Source: Panopea generosa (Eukaryota; Mollusca; Bivalvia; Adapedonta; Hiatellidae). From it: 64,000 nucleotides of DNA. This document shows, one piece after another, positions 11,074-23,532 of this stretch. How positions within the stretch are numbered: position 1 is the first letter of the stretch; every line of letters starts with the position of its first letter. The translations under genes and the position numbers were made by a program. The stretch spans positions 2,977,001 to 3,041,000 of the forward strand of contig CM055901.1 in assembly GCA_029582155.1 (NCBI GenBank), read 5' to 3'. The notes beneath the pieces were generated by a model. That model did no database searches, was not told the origin of the DNA, and was given only the letters and a program-made list of their open reading frames with translations.

Positions 11074-13090
11074 ATTTGTTTGTTGACGTTTCTTTGATTA
11101 TTGACTAAAACATGTAATGAGTATACATGTACTTTTGTTTGCTTTATAAAAGTTTATTCTCAGTTTTTAAACAAACTAATGAAATTTATAAATGAGGTAA
11201 TAAGTATGCCTTTGTTTATTTTAATCTACATCTGAATACAGATTAACAATCAGTGTTAATTTAATGCATTTATGGTACTTTAACTTATTTTTATAAGATA
11301 CTATAATATATTTTAGGATTTGTACTACTTTTTAGTATATATTCATATTGCTTCAGTTTATTAAGAATTTTTAACAGACTATAATTTCAATTTCAAAGAT
11401 GTACTGGTATAAAAAATCTATTTCAACTACGGTAGCTCTTCCTGCAAAAATTTAGTTTTCAATATATAAAGTTTCAAAAATGTATATATGCACATTCATT
11501 TGTAGTTGTTGTTTTTTTATAAAGTGTCTATGTCACAATTAATTTGACTATTTTTAAGTTATTTGTAGTTGTTTTAAATTTGTAAATTTTTAATAATAAA
11601 TAAGTTTCTGTATGGTATAGCCAATTGTTTTATTTGTCCCCTGTAAATCGTTTAAGAGTGGCATTGTTTTATATTTTGTATTACATGTTCTTTATATGAA
11701 GTTCAATAATCTACTATTTTAATATTATATCTTGAAAATAGTTTTTATGTTGCTTCTATTGTTTTGCATCACGTTTTATTTGCTCGATATTATTCTGGCT
11801 GTTTACATTGCTGTTTTGTTGTTTGTTTTTTTTTTGGGGGGGGGGCTGTTTTGTGTATCGATCAGCCAAAAATATAGGTTAAAATATTACTGCAAATGTC
11901 TGTAAAGAAGGGCAGATGGTAGTGTTTTTATGTACCAGAATATCTAATTGTAAAGTTCTAGCTCAAAGTATCTTATTTTCAATCATTTTACAAAGTCTTT
12001 TGTATTTTTTTTAAATGTTATATGCTTTGTATTATCTGTTTTTTTCTGTGAAAATTTAAAAAAAATTGTCAAAAAGATGCTTATTATCACAGATAACTGG
12101 ATAACAGATAACAGATAACGAGACAGAGTGCAGTGCACAAAATTCATAACTCTAGCTCTTTTGTTTTTTCTTTTTACCCCCATTCCTTATTTGGTAAATA
12201 ATACATAAAACATAATTCCTTCAAATTAATACGACACATTGAGTCAGTGTTATAGTGCACAGACATCATAACTACATTGACTTTCAAAGGTATAACTTTT
12301 GCTTTTTGTAATATTCTAACTTATTTTGATTGTAGTATTATATTATACAATCCAAGTGGGTCATTTGGACTCTTTCTGTGATGAAGCAATTCAGTAATAT
12401 GCACCCAGTATGAATGATCAAAATGAAATCCTGTGACTCAATTGATATCACAGGATGATATCATAATATATGATATGTAAGGGGAGGTGGATGGGTGTTT
12501 ATTTTGCCAATTTGAATTTTTTTGAAAATCCGAATAGTATTTCTTGATTAAAACTTGTGAAGTTCTTGACTGTGATTCAGAAAAATAATAAATAAAATTC
12601 ATATATGTAAAGTGTAAACTTGAATTTCCAGTAATCAGATGTCAACACAAATCTAAGTGTGAAGAATGCTGTATTATCCATTGTTGATCACATTTCACAC
12701 TTGTAGTATGCCTATATTATATAAACATGTTGGTTCACGTATACCAAGTCATGCACTTAATTAACCTTTCTATATAAATTGTTGTTTACTTTGTTAAAAA
12801 ATTTCTAATATGTATATATACTTTTAAAATGTAAACAACATAATTTTACTTCAAGAATATGTTCCAACCAAAATGCATGTTAACTCTGTAACATAAATAT
12901 TGTAAATATGTATTTTTTATTTTTAATACAATGTTTTCATATACTTTTGTTAATTGTTTTGAAATAAAATATTTGAATGATTTTAAGTATATGGTCTTAT
13001 GTCATTTTAAACAACAATCAGTACATTGAATGTATATTGGATATTGGTCACTTATGATGATTTCATAACACAGAGGTAGTGGAAACATAC
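11074..13090. other. Very AT-rich stretch, possibly long 3' UTR or intergenic
   Basis: No exon or structured repeat is recognised apart from a T8G10 run at about 11828-11846. Several poly(A)-signal-like hexamers occur. Confidence 0.4.
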
Positions 13091-13099
13091 CCAGACCAA

Positions 13100-13205
13100 T
13101 TCAAAAATTTTTTATGAGAAAGTTTGCCAGTTACTTGCAGAAGTTTATACTCTAAACTGTTCTGAGGTTTCCTTCACCAGTAAAACTGGATATGCCATAT
13201 GTTAG
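13100..13205. mobile_element. Old SINE fragment (CTGAGGTTTCC family)
   Basis: Contains AAGTTTGCCAGTTACTTGC, TTCTGAGGTTTCCTTC and AAACTGGATATGCCATATG, shared with 8398-8493 and, reversed, with 47985-48140 and 48455-48625. Confidence 0.5.
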
Positions 13206-13301
13206 GAGAACTAGAAACCGGTGCAGAAAAATGGTCTAATTGGTTCAGGCTTAAGTTTTTCTTATCGATCTTCAATGAGGTTGCTTTTTATCAACATGTC
13301 T

Positions 13302-13538
13302 TTAACCCTTTACTCCATAGATACGTGTTTTCCCACACCAATCACAGAAGGCTTTTGAAAACAGTGCAGGAAGAACACTTTCTGCACTGTTTTCCACTCT
13401 GTCAGTTAATATGAACATAATTCACCCAATGATTCAAAAGCCTTCTATATTAGGTGTCCAAAGGCATCAATATAACAGGTGTCTAAAGGCGTCTATATTT
13501 GAGGTGTCAAAAGGCATCTATATGAAGTAAAGGATTAA
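13302..13538. mobile_element. piggyBac-like MITE, copy 2
   Basis: TTAA at 13302-13305 and 13535-13538 flank an element that begins CCCTTTACTCCATAGATACG and ends TATATGAAGTAAAGGA. It lies in the opposite orientation to copies 1, 3 and 4. Its interior carries the CAGTGCAGGAAGA / TCTGCACTG inverted core. Confidence 0.8.
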
Positions 13539-13609
13539 CTGTGCCATGACTTAGAATGCAAGGCCTTTAACAAAACAAGGTTTTTTTGCAACATGAAGAA
13601 TATAACAAG

Positions 13610-15030
13610 AAATGTCACTGGTAAGTGTCGCATGCCCCCCAAAATGGTCTGTGAAAATAACAATATAATCTATAATAGGTAACAATGTATCCATAATTAT
13701 CAAGAGTTATAGGCCGACGTTTCAGACTAAGACACACAATTTTATGTGTTTTTTTACATTAAAGTATGACCTTGACCTATGTGAAACCTTGACCATGTAA
13801 AACAAAGTTACAGATCAAACATGAAATACCAAACAAACTGAAAATGTGACCTTGACCTTTGAGGTATGGTTCTGGGTCTTAACGTGACACTTCGTCATGT
13901 CATGGTTATCAATTGATAAATTGAGGCCAGTGTTTTTGAAATCCATCCATGTATGATAAAATTACAGACCAGACTTGAAATCTCTAACAGACTCAAAATG
14001 TTGTTGAAAAACTCCAAGTGTGACCTTGACCTTAGAGGTACGGGTCTGGGTCTTACATGCGACACATCGTCATATCTTCTTGATCAATTGAGCCAAGTTA
14101 GACAACATTACAGACCAGACACGAAATATCAAACAAATTGTAAGTGTGACCTTGACCTTTGAAGAAAGGTTCTGTGTCATATCATGTTGATCAACTGAGC
14201 CAAGTGTTTTCCAAATTTATCCATAGGTGACAAAGGTACAGACAAGACACTAAATCTCAAACAGACTGAAAGTGTCTTCAAAAAATGTAAAATTGTGACC
14301 TTGACATTTGAAGTGGGAGTCTTGGTGTAATGCGCAGCACGTCGTCATGTTATGCTGATCATATGCTGTGTGGGTATTGCGTGCAACATGTCGTCCTGAT
14401 GAATTGAACCAAGTGTTTTTGAAATTTATCCATATGTGATAAGGTAACAGACTGGACACAAAATCACTAACAGACTGAAAGTGTCATCAAACAAAGTTAA
14501 ATGGTGACCTTGACCTTTGAAGTGGGAGTCTGGTTGTTATGAGTGAAATGCCGTCATGTTATTTTGATCATTTGTAGCAAGTATTTAGAAAATCCATCTA
14601 TGCGTGACAAAGTTACAGGCCGGATGTGTAATGTCAGACTCATAGTGTTGTCAAACAAACTCAAAATGTGACCTCTGAGGTATGGGTGTGGGTCTTACGC
14701 ACATCATGTCATGCAGATGTATTGTAATGTTGATCATTTGAAGCAGATATTTATAAAATCAATCTATGCATGCCAAAGATACAGTCCAGACACGAAATCT
14801 CACACAGATTCATATTTTTGTCAAACTCAAATTGTGACCTTGACATTTGAGGTATGGGTGTGTGCCTTACTCGTGACATGTCATCATGTTATGATGACCA
14901 TTTGTAGCAAGTATTAACAAAATCCATCCATGCATGACAAAATTACAGGCCAGTCACTACATACCGGACAGAAGGACGGACACCGTGATTACTATATGCC
15001 ACCCCTGGCCCAAAATTTTTGGTGGGACAT
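13610..15030. repeat. Diverged tandem repeat, about 7-8 units of 130-210 bp
   Basis: Each unit carries GTGACCTTGACCTTTGAGG, then GGTCTGGGTCTTA, CGTCATGTTATG, TTGATCA, AATCCATCCATG and CAGACCAGACACGAAATC with many differences. It ends in ACGGACAGAAGGACGGACACC and CCAAAATTTTTGGTGGGACAT. I associate this arrangement with dispersed bivalve repeats. No intact ORF. Confidence 0.75.
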
Positions 15031-15924
15031 AAAAACACTAAGTCTGTTTATTTGCTAGAAATAATCTTTGTATCACTGACAATTATAACAAACAATACTT
15101 TAGTTTGATTTAAATTTATTATATATGGAATGAAAAACTTGTTGTTTTTTTTGTATAAAATACAATAAAATAAAAGTGTGCAGATATAAAACATCAACAA
15201 AATCATATCACAATGGAAGTTCAAAATCACCTTCATGTAAAACAATTCTCATCCTTATCACTTTTACTGTTCTCGTTTTTAAGCAACCCAACAATTCCTT
15301 TGCTTAACAAAGCAATAAGAGAACAACATCAACACACACATTCCTTATAATAATAATTAATGGATTTGGGTAATCCTAAACAAAACACTGGGAGGAATAA
15401 TCATCAATTTACAAAAAAAAAGACAATAGATTTAAGGTAGCTTGTGGTGTTACATTTTCAACTTTGTTCTTTTAATAAAGTACCACAGTTTCTCATTAAC
15501 AGCGCCCCCTAGCAGTACATATTTTTTGGTTGATTATCATGCTAGTACAAATATGCATATTAAACAAAATGAAAAAACATAAACAACTGAATACACAAAA
15601 TAAACAGGGTCATATAGGGTAATTTTCAACAAAACTAAACATGTTCAAATCATATTTACATTATATATAACCTCCATAGAATGAAATAATCAAACACTAC
15701 AGACTGATTTATATCAAATGTTTTTTTAGACAAAAACTGCTGTAAATGCATGCTAAAGTAAATGCATTTTTCCTTTCATATCTACCAAGAGTCTCCCTAG
15801 ATCATTGTAAACAGCAGATGATGTGAAAAAATAATTCAATAAACATTTCTCTAAGCATCTGTTTTGAAAACAAAACAAACGTCACTTTTTGAATAAAGAG
15901 TTGCTCACACAATCGGCAATATCA
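15031..15924. other. AT-rich stretch, no gene recognised
   Basis: Nothing exon-like is seen on either strand. Confidence 0.4.
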
Positions 15925-16090
15925 GTAATCAAGGCCATTCTTAAAAAAAAGTTTGTCATGCTCCTAACTACTAATCAAAATTGCAGCTACCCACTTTTTC
16001 ATTAACTTTCAAAGTGTTGAATTATTATTTTCAAGATTTCTGTCCATTTTTGTTTAAAAATGACAAAAAAAATTCAAAATCTTGCACAAA
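15925..16090. repeat. Dispersed repeat shared with 38580-38745
   Basis: Shares ATTCTTAAAAAAAA, AAATTGCAG(C/T)TACCCA, GACTTTCAAAG-like and TTTCTGTCCATTTTT in the same order with the downstream copy. Family unknown. Confidence 0.55.
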
Positions 16091-16406
16091 ACAATTATCT
16101 CCCTAGATACCTACCCATGTGAAAAATACTGGGTCCAAGCAAATAAACATTTTGTAAGGATGGACCAATTTTGCAAATTAAATATTCTCGTAACCCGTTA
16201 TAAACTTATAATTATTCATATCTGGCTTGCAAATAACCTGTGTTAAGACACTGGTATGAGGCATGTGTAAGTACTTGTTTTGCTTAAAAAATTATGGTAA
16301 CAATGTTCCATGCTTTCATTTTCCCGATATTTTAAATAAAAGATTCATATTGAATAGTTTAATACGTAAATGATGACAAGATGGTTGGTGCAGAAATAGA
16401 TGGTGC

Positions 16407-16634
16407 ATAGCCCTTTACTTCATATAGATGCCTTTGGAAACCTCTAATATTGAAAGCATTCATTCACCACGTATCAGCAATGGGTGAATTATGTTTATAT
16501 TATCTGACAGAGTGGAAAACAGTGCAGGAAGTGTTCAGATTGCTCGTCACAAGCAATCTGAACTCTTCCTGTACTGTTTTCAAAGGCCTTCTGTGACTGG
16601 TGCGGGAAAACACATAGCTATGGTGTAAAGCGAT
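16407..16634. mobile_element. piggyBac-like MITE, copy 3 (ATAG flanks)
   Basis: The element (16411-16630) begins CCCTTTACTTCATATAGATG and ends TATGGTGTAAAGCG. The flanks are ATAG on both sides rather than TTAA. The interior is a strong palindrome: GCAGGAAGTGTTCAGATTGC then GCAATCTGAACTCTTCCTG. Confidence 0.75.
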
Positions 16635-17549
16635 AGCCAAAACACTCCAGTTCACAATTCAAACACTAGTGTGCATAAAAAAAAATTCAATAACCTTCAT
16701 TACAGTGTAAATCAGAAATGATGTTTACAGCTCCATTAAAACAGGGTCTATTTTTATTTGGAGTTCATTCATTTACATATAATTCATATAAAAGCTATCC
16801 CAAAGGACAGAATTTTGAATTTTCTATCTGAACCTAAAAAGCCTAGAATGATTCATTGTTTTTCAATCCTCTTTTGTCATCAAATCACATAATTTACGTC
16901 GCATATGTTGAAATATCTCATCACAGAGTGAGGAGTGTAGAAAACAGGAACAGCACAGTTAAACATGTTTACTCTGTTTATAAATGCAAATGGTGGCCTA
17001 AGGAACGACAAGTAAATGGAAATCGGTCTACTCAGCATTGTCCCTCCACTTCCCATAAAGTCACGTAAAATAAACACAAACAAACAGCTCGCGGAGGTGT
17101 TCAATATGTTAGCAATCATTTAAAGCAAACATATCGTTCAGTTCACTTCTGTTATCAAATGTTTGAAAACAAATTAAACGTTTAAGCAAACTGACCCAGC
17201 CCAGCTACATGGATGGGGCTTAAGAAAGAATTAGTAAAAAAATTAAAACCCATTTTAAGCATGCAAGAACAAGATCTCTGTGCCATTAAAATATACAGTT
17301 ACACATAAAATTACAAAATAATGTTGCTGTTTTTGATAATTAAAGACATGTAAACTACCAAAACAAAATAAAAATGGTTATAACAATGTTAACAAGTCTC
17401 TGTTTTTCAGTGTAACAGGCCTTTCAGAAAACGTCACAAACATCTCAAATTTTGATTGAAATTTTCAAAAGCACTGCAGTGTTTTTTTTCAACCATTTTT
17501 ATCATATTCCCAATGGCAAACAGTATCTTTTTCTCTCAGTTGAGTGGTA
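16635..17549. other. AT-rich stretch, no gene recognised
   Basis: Possibly the distal 3' flank of the minus-strand WD40/SOCS gene. No exon is seen. Confidence 0.35.
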
Positions 17550-18170
17550 AAAATTCCCTATTTAAAGCCTGAATAATTGTAAATTGAAACTTGCAATAAT
17601 TCCTTGATAAAATAAACAAAGTTTTCCTAATTCTTAGTTGAGTATGACATTGATTCTTTAATTATATGGCCAGAGAAGCAAGGGTACACATTTTTATGCT
17701 AAACAAATATATTCAATGCAAAGCCTTTCCCAATGTTAATGAAAATGCCGTTAAAATTCCTAATTGAAAGCTTCAATAATTGTAAATTGAAAGTTGCAAT
17801 AATTCCTTGATAAAATAAACAAAGTTTTCCTCATTCTTAATTGAGTATGACATTGATTCTTTAATTAAATGGCCACAGAAGCAAGTGTACACATTTTTAT
17901 GTTGAACAAATATATTCAATGCAAAACTTTTCCAAATGTTAATGAAAATGCCGTGAAAACTCCTAATTGAAAGCTTCAATAATTGTAAATTTGAATTTGC
18001 AATAATTCCTTGATAAAATAAACAAAGTTTTCCTCATTCTTAATTGAGTATGACATTGATTCTTTAATTAAATGGCCAGAGAAGCAAGTGTACACATTTT
18101 TATGTTGAACAAATATATTCGATGCAAAACTTTTCCCAATGTTAGTAAAAATGCCATTTAAATTCCGAAT
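17550..18170. repeat. 203-bp tandem repeat, three copies
   Basis: The anchor AATAATTGTAAAT recurs at 17572, 17775 and 17978, a spacing of exactly 203 bp twice. Other words in every copy include CAATAATTCCTTGATAAAAT, GAGTATGACATTGATTC and AACAAATATATTC. The array ends about 65 bp beyond the stop codon of the minus-strand gene and so probably lies in its 3' UTR or flank. Short minus-strand ORFs inside it are repeat-derived. Confidence 0.85.
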
Positions 18171-18235
18171 TCCAAGGGTTATCATCCGAAAATGGTGAAA
18201 AAAAACACAGCGCTTTAACAAACATATTTCTGTCA

Positions 18236-19218
18236 TTAATCTGGAAAAGGTAGCAGACTTTCTATAATCTTAACTGGCAATGGTAAATGCTTAACTTTGG
18301 ACGGAGGAACGTTACCTAGGATTTCCCACTTACACAGATTGAACAAAGATATTGACACTGGTAATTGCCACAGTCGAACCTTACCATCGCACGTTGAAGT
18401 AGCCAACTGTTCTCCCTTAGAACTAAAAGACAATCTCATAACAGCTGGGAAGCTAGCTTCTGTGACTTTGATTTTAGGACATTGCAGTTTAATGTCAATG
18501 TGAAATGTCACCTCACAAGAAGATGTGTCAATGAGAAATATATTAAAGTCTCTGACAGATATTGCAATGCAGGTCCCCGATGGATTGTACAACACGCAGT
18601 CAACTGATGCTCTACTTAACGGCTGTAATTCACATGTTACTTCGTTCGATTCTGTGTCTATGAAGTATATACATCTGTCATTAGCACCTACTGCTAGAAT
18701 TTGATGGCATGACCTTGGGTCATAATCAAATGTCCCAGACCAGCTGGGGAATACATCGGGTGGTAGAATATCCGTACATATATTCACAATAAGCTCCAAC
18801 TTGGAATTCAACACAAACATAAAATTAATATTTGTGCAGACGGCAACATGCTCACTGTCGGGAGACCACTTACATTCCAGGTGTTCATTATAGTTATTGC
18901 TTCCCTTAAAGTCTTTGATCATTCTACTCAGATCAACAGAGTTGTCTGAAAATGTCGTGCCCTTGTCTGTTCTAGAGATCAACAGCTCAAATGTCCTTGA
19001 AACACTCAGAAGAATTGCCAGATATTTTCCGTTGGGAGAAAACGCACAAAACTTGTAACTACAACTGCGAAGATCTTTCAGTTTGTTGTAGATTTCTTCA
19101 TGGTTGAATGTCACAATTTTGACGGCTTCAGGACCTACATACCCAATATACTGACCGGATGGATGGCCCAGAAGCTTTGGGTAGCTTGGCATTCGTGAAT
19201 CTTTGAACATTTCACAAG
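18236..19218 (-). CDS. WD40-repeat protein with C-terminal SOCS box, exon 3
   Basis: Encodes residues from 115 to 441 of a predicted 441-aa protein. WD40-like blades include CAFSPNGKYLAILLS, CKWSPDSEHVAVCTN, ILAVGANDRCIYFID, YNPSGTCIAISVRDFNIFLID and LSFSSKGEQLATSTCDGKVR-LW. The C-terminus is a SOCS box: SLFNLCKWEI (405-414) fits the BC-box pattern (S/T)LxxxCxxx(I/L/V) for elongin C, and LPLP (426-429) fits the Cul5 box. The last blade plus SOCS box resembles WSB1/WSB2 (404-421 aa), substrate receptors of cullin-5 E3 ligases; orthology is not proven, and the N-terminus looks unlike WSB1/2. The acceptor is TTTATTCAG|CTTGTG, and phase 1 agrees with exon 2. Confidence 0.88.
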
Positions 19219-19569
19219 CTGAATAAAATACATAGATACATGTAATCAACAATAATGTATGCAGTTTTTGGTAAAAAGTGAAGCTAAAATTTAGCTTGCT
19301 TCTAAGTAGAGAGTGAAGCTAAAATTTAGCTTGCATCCAAGTTTGTTCAAAAATGAGAAATAACCTTAAAAATTTAATGTAAACCTACAGTTATGTGTGT
19401 GCAGCACACTGCCTCAGTACAAGTGTCCCAGTACCGTCCCAGTGTAACACCCTTGATTGGTACTGCATACTACGTCGGTGTGCTTCACAAGTGTACAAAG
19501 TTTCACAAAATTATCTTTTATGATTATGAAAAAAACTATATGCAGGTGCTAGAGCTTAAAGAATGCATT

Positions 19570-20225
19570 ATGATAATTAAAGGGCCTTTACTCTTTATAC
19601 ATAGATCTGCTGTCCATAACAGGAGACGCAAAAAAAATCTTTAAAAGGTTCCATAGAGACGTGCAATATGTCACACTAGAATATATAACTACTTTGCAAG
19701 TTTGGTGGATAAAATGAAAAATGAGGATGCTAGAGTGCACACATGGTCAAAAAGTGCATTTTTTTTTATGTTTCGAGGGCCATAACTCTGACATTAATGA
19801 ACCGATTTGGCCAGTTCAAGAACTTGTCCGAGATATTATGGTTATATAACTACTATATAAGTTTAGTGAAGATCCTGCACACAACAAAAAGTTCACAGAC
19901 AGACTACAGATAAAAGGTGATCAGAATATTTCACCTTGAGCTTTACTCAGGTGAGTTATTACTCAATTTTTGGTTATTTAACTACTGTGTACTAGGTTAA
20001 GAGTAAAGCCTCTGGAATAATGGTTATAACTGCTATATAAGTTTGCTAAAAATATTACAGTATTTTTAGTTATGGGGGTATTTTAAATTTTCATCTAGAA
20101 AAAATATACAATTTTTGTTTGATGAAGACGCTGAATAACAGTTTCTACAAACAAGGAAGAAACTAGTTTATGCTGGGAGTGATCAGAACAGTTCATCTTC
20201 AGCTTGCTCAGGTAAGTCTGATTTA
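19570..20225. repeat. Dispersed repeat block in intron 2 of the WD40/SOCS gene
   Basis: Contains AGATCTGCTGTCCATAACA, GAGACGTGCAATATGTCACA and TTTTATGTTTCGAGGGCCAT. The same words recur at about 20226-20360, 24590-24750, 10165-10275 and 63895-64000. Old, diverged family; type unknown. Confidence 0.55.
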
Positions 20226-20552
20226 ATAAGGTGAGGTTGGACACCTTTTTCTTATTTGGAAATTTAACTTGCTATCCATAATATTTTATCTTGGAAAATA
20301 TAATATAAAATTGTCAAACGGCTCCTTAGAGATGTAAAAATTCTGCAATATGTCACAAGATCCTAACATGCTACCATATTGTCCCATCAGTGTAAAAAGG
20401 TGAGACGTTCCTATTTATTTCATGTACACTTTGCATATTTTTTAACTAATGGGATGAAATTATTACTATAAAATTATAACTACCAAACAAATTAAGTTTG
20501 AAGAGCATAAAATACTGATAACCCTTATATTGTGTTAAAATTATTTACTTAC

Positions 20553-20738
20553 TTATTTGACCTGTTTCATGAAAGTCAAATCTTATGATACGTCCATTAG
20601 GTATGCGGCTCTCATTTATCCATGCCTGATTTGTACGGGGCTGGTATGCAGCACTGCTACAAAATATGGCGGCATCATTGTTTGGTAAAAACTGGGCATC
20701 CATCCACCAATAGGCATCTGTAGGTGCTGACCGGGAAT
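20553..20738 (-). CDS. WD40-repeat/SOCS-box protein, exon 2
   Basis: Acceptor TCAATTATCCAG|ATTCCC and donor CAAATAA|GTAAGT are both good. The exon reads SRSAPTDAYWWMDAQFLPNN, then IFCSSAAYQPRTNQAWINES and PNGRIIRFDFHETGQI. Entering and leaving phase 1 joins exon 1 (T|AT, Tyr) and exon 3 (A|CT, Thr) without a frame break. No known domain ends here; it is probably the first propeller blade. Confidence 0.85.
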
Positions 20739-21279
20739 CTGGATAATTGACGAAAACATTGTTATTTACTTTACTCGTAATCATACTAATGTAATGTCAT
20801 GTTTGCAATAAATTATATATATTATTTTGCATGCAGTCGAGGAAAATTTTGTTTCTGATATAAGTTCTTGATTGAATAGTATTACGAATATATGTGCATG
20901 TTTAAAGTTTACATATTTGTTCATGGTTTTACTACTTGATACTACTTGCTACTAGATGGTGAAAGGCATGAAACTTAATTACACTTTCTGTTTATTGAAA
21001 TAAAAGAGTAGAGATGCAGAAGCATATATTATAATAGCCATTGTTTTTGTTGTATAGTGTTTAGTGTGACAGTATATCAAGAAAAATGGTCACAAATGTC
21101 TAAACAAAATTTTTACAATTTGTTATTCCAATTTAGTCAAAAGTGACATTATATTATAATTGGACTGGTGAAAAGATCTTCTTATTCTAAATATAGAAAG
21201 AACAAAAATACTAGTCATGCGAATGTTTTCTAAGCTGAAACAAATTCTATATCATGTAAACCAGTATGACGGATCAAAT

Positions 21280-21990
21280 CCAAATCAAAATGAAATCGCA
21301 TGTCTCACTTGAAACGTCATAAAATATGCTTCAATTTTAAGCAGGAAATCTATTTTAGTCTGGTCCCAGTTTCACTAAATGACTCAACTTGAGATTTTCC
21401 TCAACTCAACTTCATTTAAATAGATCATTTTGCATGTTATACTTTTCAAGTAAATTAAGATATGTTCCAATTTAATTTGTATGTGGCCATTTGACATGTA
21501 ATGAGTTTGAGTAATAGTGATAAAATGATTCACTGTGACGTTAGACTAATTTATGATGTAACATATAAGATATATGAAGTAAAAAAAGTTAAAAGCGGCC
21601 GTTGTAAAAAATATAATGATACATTAAGTTAAAATAAAATATATTCTTATAATCTAACCCATGTAAGTTTCTTATAATCTAACCCCGGTAAAAATGCATA
21701 TATCCTTATCTGATGTGCAAGAAAACTATGATCACAGCCTCATTCCCACCCGAACAGTTTTCTTCAGGATGGAATTTTGTTTATGAACCTCAAACCCGTG
21801 TAAACAATTTCTAATCTTAAAAAGAGTCTGAATAACTATAGGTGAATCTTCTCAACTCTATTGTTTTTTAGAATGGGGATTTTGTTTAAGTTTTACCACT
21901 CCAATTAAACATTTTTTCTTGTCATGTTTTGGCAGATCTGAAATTCCAAATCATTCGTATTTAATTTTAAATGTTAATGTGATATTTATA
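21280..21990. repeat. Dispersed repeat (AAATCTATTTTAGTCT family), two opposed pieces
   Basis: One piece (about 21285-21365) has AAAATGAAATCGCATG and GAAATCTATTTTAGTCTGG. The other (about 21840-21985) has CTTCTCAACTCTATTGTTTT and TTTACCACTCCAATTAAAC. Both match the elements at 55205-55670 and 60700-61010. Lies in intron 1 of the WD40/SOCS gene. A short SINE-tail remnant follows at about 22010-22065. Confidence 0.5.
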
Positions 21991-22399
21991 TACAGGAAAT
22001 GGTGGTTGGGTTAACTGATCTTCTGTTAGCCCTCGATGCATAAAAACGATGCTAAATATTCAATCAGTGCAGAATGAAATTCTCATTGAAACAATACCAT
22101 ACCCAGCAATTTATGTTTAAAATTATTGAAGTACTTTTGATTACAACAATCGTATACTGCAGCTAAAATAATGCCAAATTACGAGAAATATTTCTTCAAC
22201 CCTCAATACTTTTAATTCAAAGATCATTTTGCGTGGTCGAAACATGTTTAAACATCTAAGATTAGATGCAACTTACAGTTTATGTAAAAGAAATCAGTCA
22301 ACATTTAGTCAGCTGATGTAAGTTTCCTATCCTTCTTTACAAGTTCTTGCTTTGGTATATACGTACGTCTGTTAGAAACAAAATACAAACAAAAGCTGT

Positions 22400-23190
22400 C
22401 AGAAGACAACAAAGCTCGCCTCTGGGTCCAAAAAGGGCAATAAGTGTGGCAAAAATGCAACCCAGAGTTATGGTTCTTGTCTGTGTGTGTTCCAATGATG
22501 ATGGTGAACACACATGTGAAGGTTCATTCACATCCAATGAGTGGTTGCATAGATATCTTAAACTTAAACGCAACTAAACTCAAAGTTTAACTTGGGTGTC
22601 TAAGTCCAAAAAGGGCCATAAGTGTGCCATAATGCAACCCAGAGTTATGGTTCTTTTCACTGTGTGTTTTACTGATGATGGTGAACACACATGCAAAGAT
22701 TCATTCATATCCAATGAGTGGTTGCATAGATATGTGAAACTTGTAGGCAACTAAACGCAAAGTTTAACCTGGGTGTCTAAGTCCAAAAAGGGCCATAAGT
22801 GTGGCAAAAATGCAATCCAGAGTTATGGTTCTTGTCTCTGTGTGTTCCATTGATGATGGTGAACACACATGTGAAGTTTCATTGACATCCAATGAGTGGT
22901 TGCATAGATAAGTGAAACTTGTACGCAACTAAATGCAAAGTTTAACCTGGGTGTCTAAGTCCAAAGAGGGCCATAACTGTGCCAAAATAAAATCCAGAGT
23001 AATGGTTCTTGTCTCTAAGTGTTCCATTGATGATGGTAAACACACATGCAAAGTTTCATTGACATCCAATGAGTGGTTGCATAGATATGTGAAACTTGTA
23101 TGCAAAAGTTTAACCTGGGTGTCTACAGAAGACGACGACGACGCCGGGGTCATGACAATAGCTCTCCTTGGACTTCTTCCCGGCGAGCTA
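22400..23190. repeat. 177-bp tandem repeat, four copies
   Basis: GTGGTTGCATAG(A) recurs at 22541, 22719, 22896 and 23073 (spacings 178, 177, 177). Each unit holds TCCAAAAAGGGC(C)ATAAGTG, CCAGAGTTATGGTTCTT and GATGATGGTGAACACACATG. It ends in GAAGACGACGACGACGCCGG. Intronic. Overlapping ORFs on both strands are repeat artefacts. Confidence 0.85.
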
Positions 23191-23375
23191 AAAAAACATT
23201 CAACGTTTTCAGAATACAAAACTTTTAGATAAGTTAAGATGAATTTCACTGGTGTCATTACTTGGTAATATTTATTAGCTTTAAATGGAGAGATTTAATT
23301 TCCTAAAATTTGAAGACAAGAAAATCAATGAAGTGATATATTACAATACAGCACTAGACTATATAACAAACTTAC

Positions 23376-23532
23376 AGCATCTTTTGGGGAGGGCAACTGT
23401 TTCAATAATTAATTGTCCTGGCTCTCTGCAGAATTTCTGGGGAAATTTACGGTACTTTTTCTCTGCCACACAGATGACTTTGCCCCTTCTATTTGTAGCA
23501 GTATCATAGCGAATACCCAGGGTGAGTCCCAT
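23376..23532 (-). CDS. WD40-repeat/SOCS-box protein, exon 1 (start)
   Basis: The ATG at 23532-23530 has a good context (AAAAGATGG) and an in-frame TAA two codons upstream, which fixes the start. The exon encodes 52 residues: MGLTLGIRYDTATNRRGK, then VICVAEKKYRKFPQKFCREP and IIETVALPKRC. It ends GATGCT|GTAAGT in phase 1, matching exon 2. This exon is covered on the opposite strand by a spurious plus-strand ORF. 157 + 186 + 983 nt give exactly 441 codons plus stop. Confidence 0.82.

Noticed and set aside
17773..18236. Minus-strand ORFs of 68 and 86 codons with near-identical products
   Set aside because: They are made by the 203-bp tandem repeat past the stop of the WD40/SOCS gene, with no independent support.
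22305..23258. ORFs of 68-109 codons on both strands
   Set aside because: They lie in the 177-bp tandem repeat and overlap one another.
23285..23509. 74-codon plus-strand ORF
   Set aside because: It is the antisense shadow of exon 1 of the WD40/SOCS gene, which has matching phases and splice sites.
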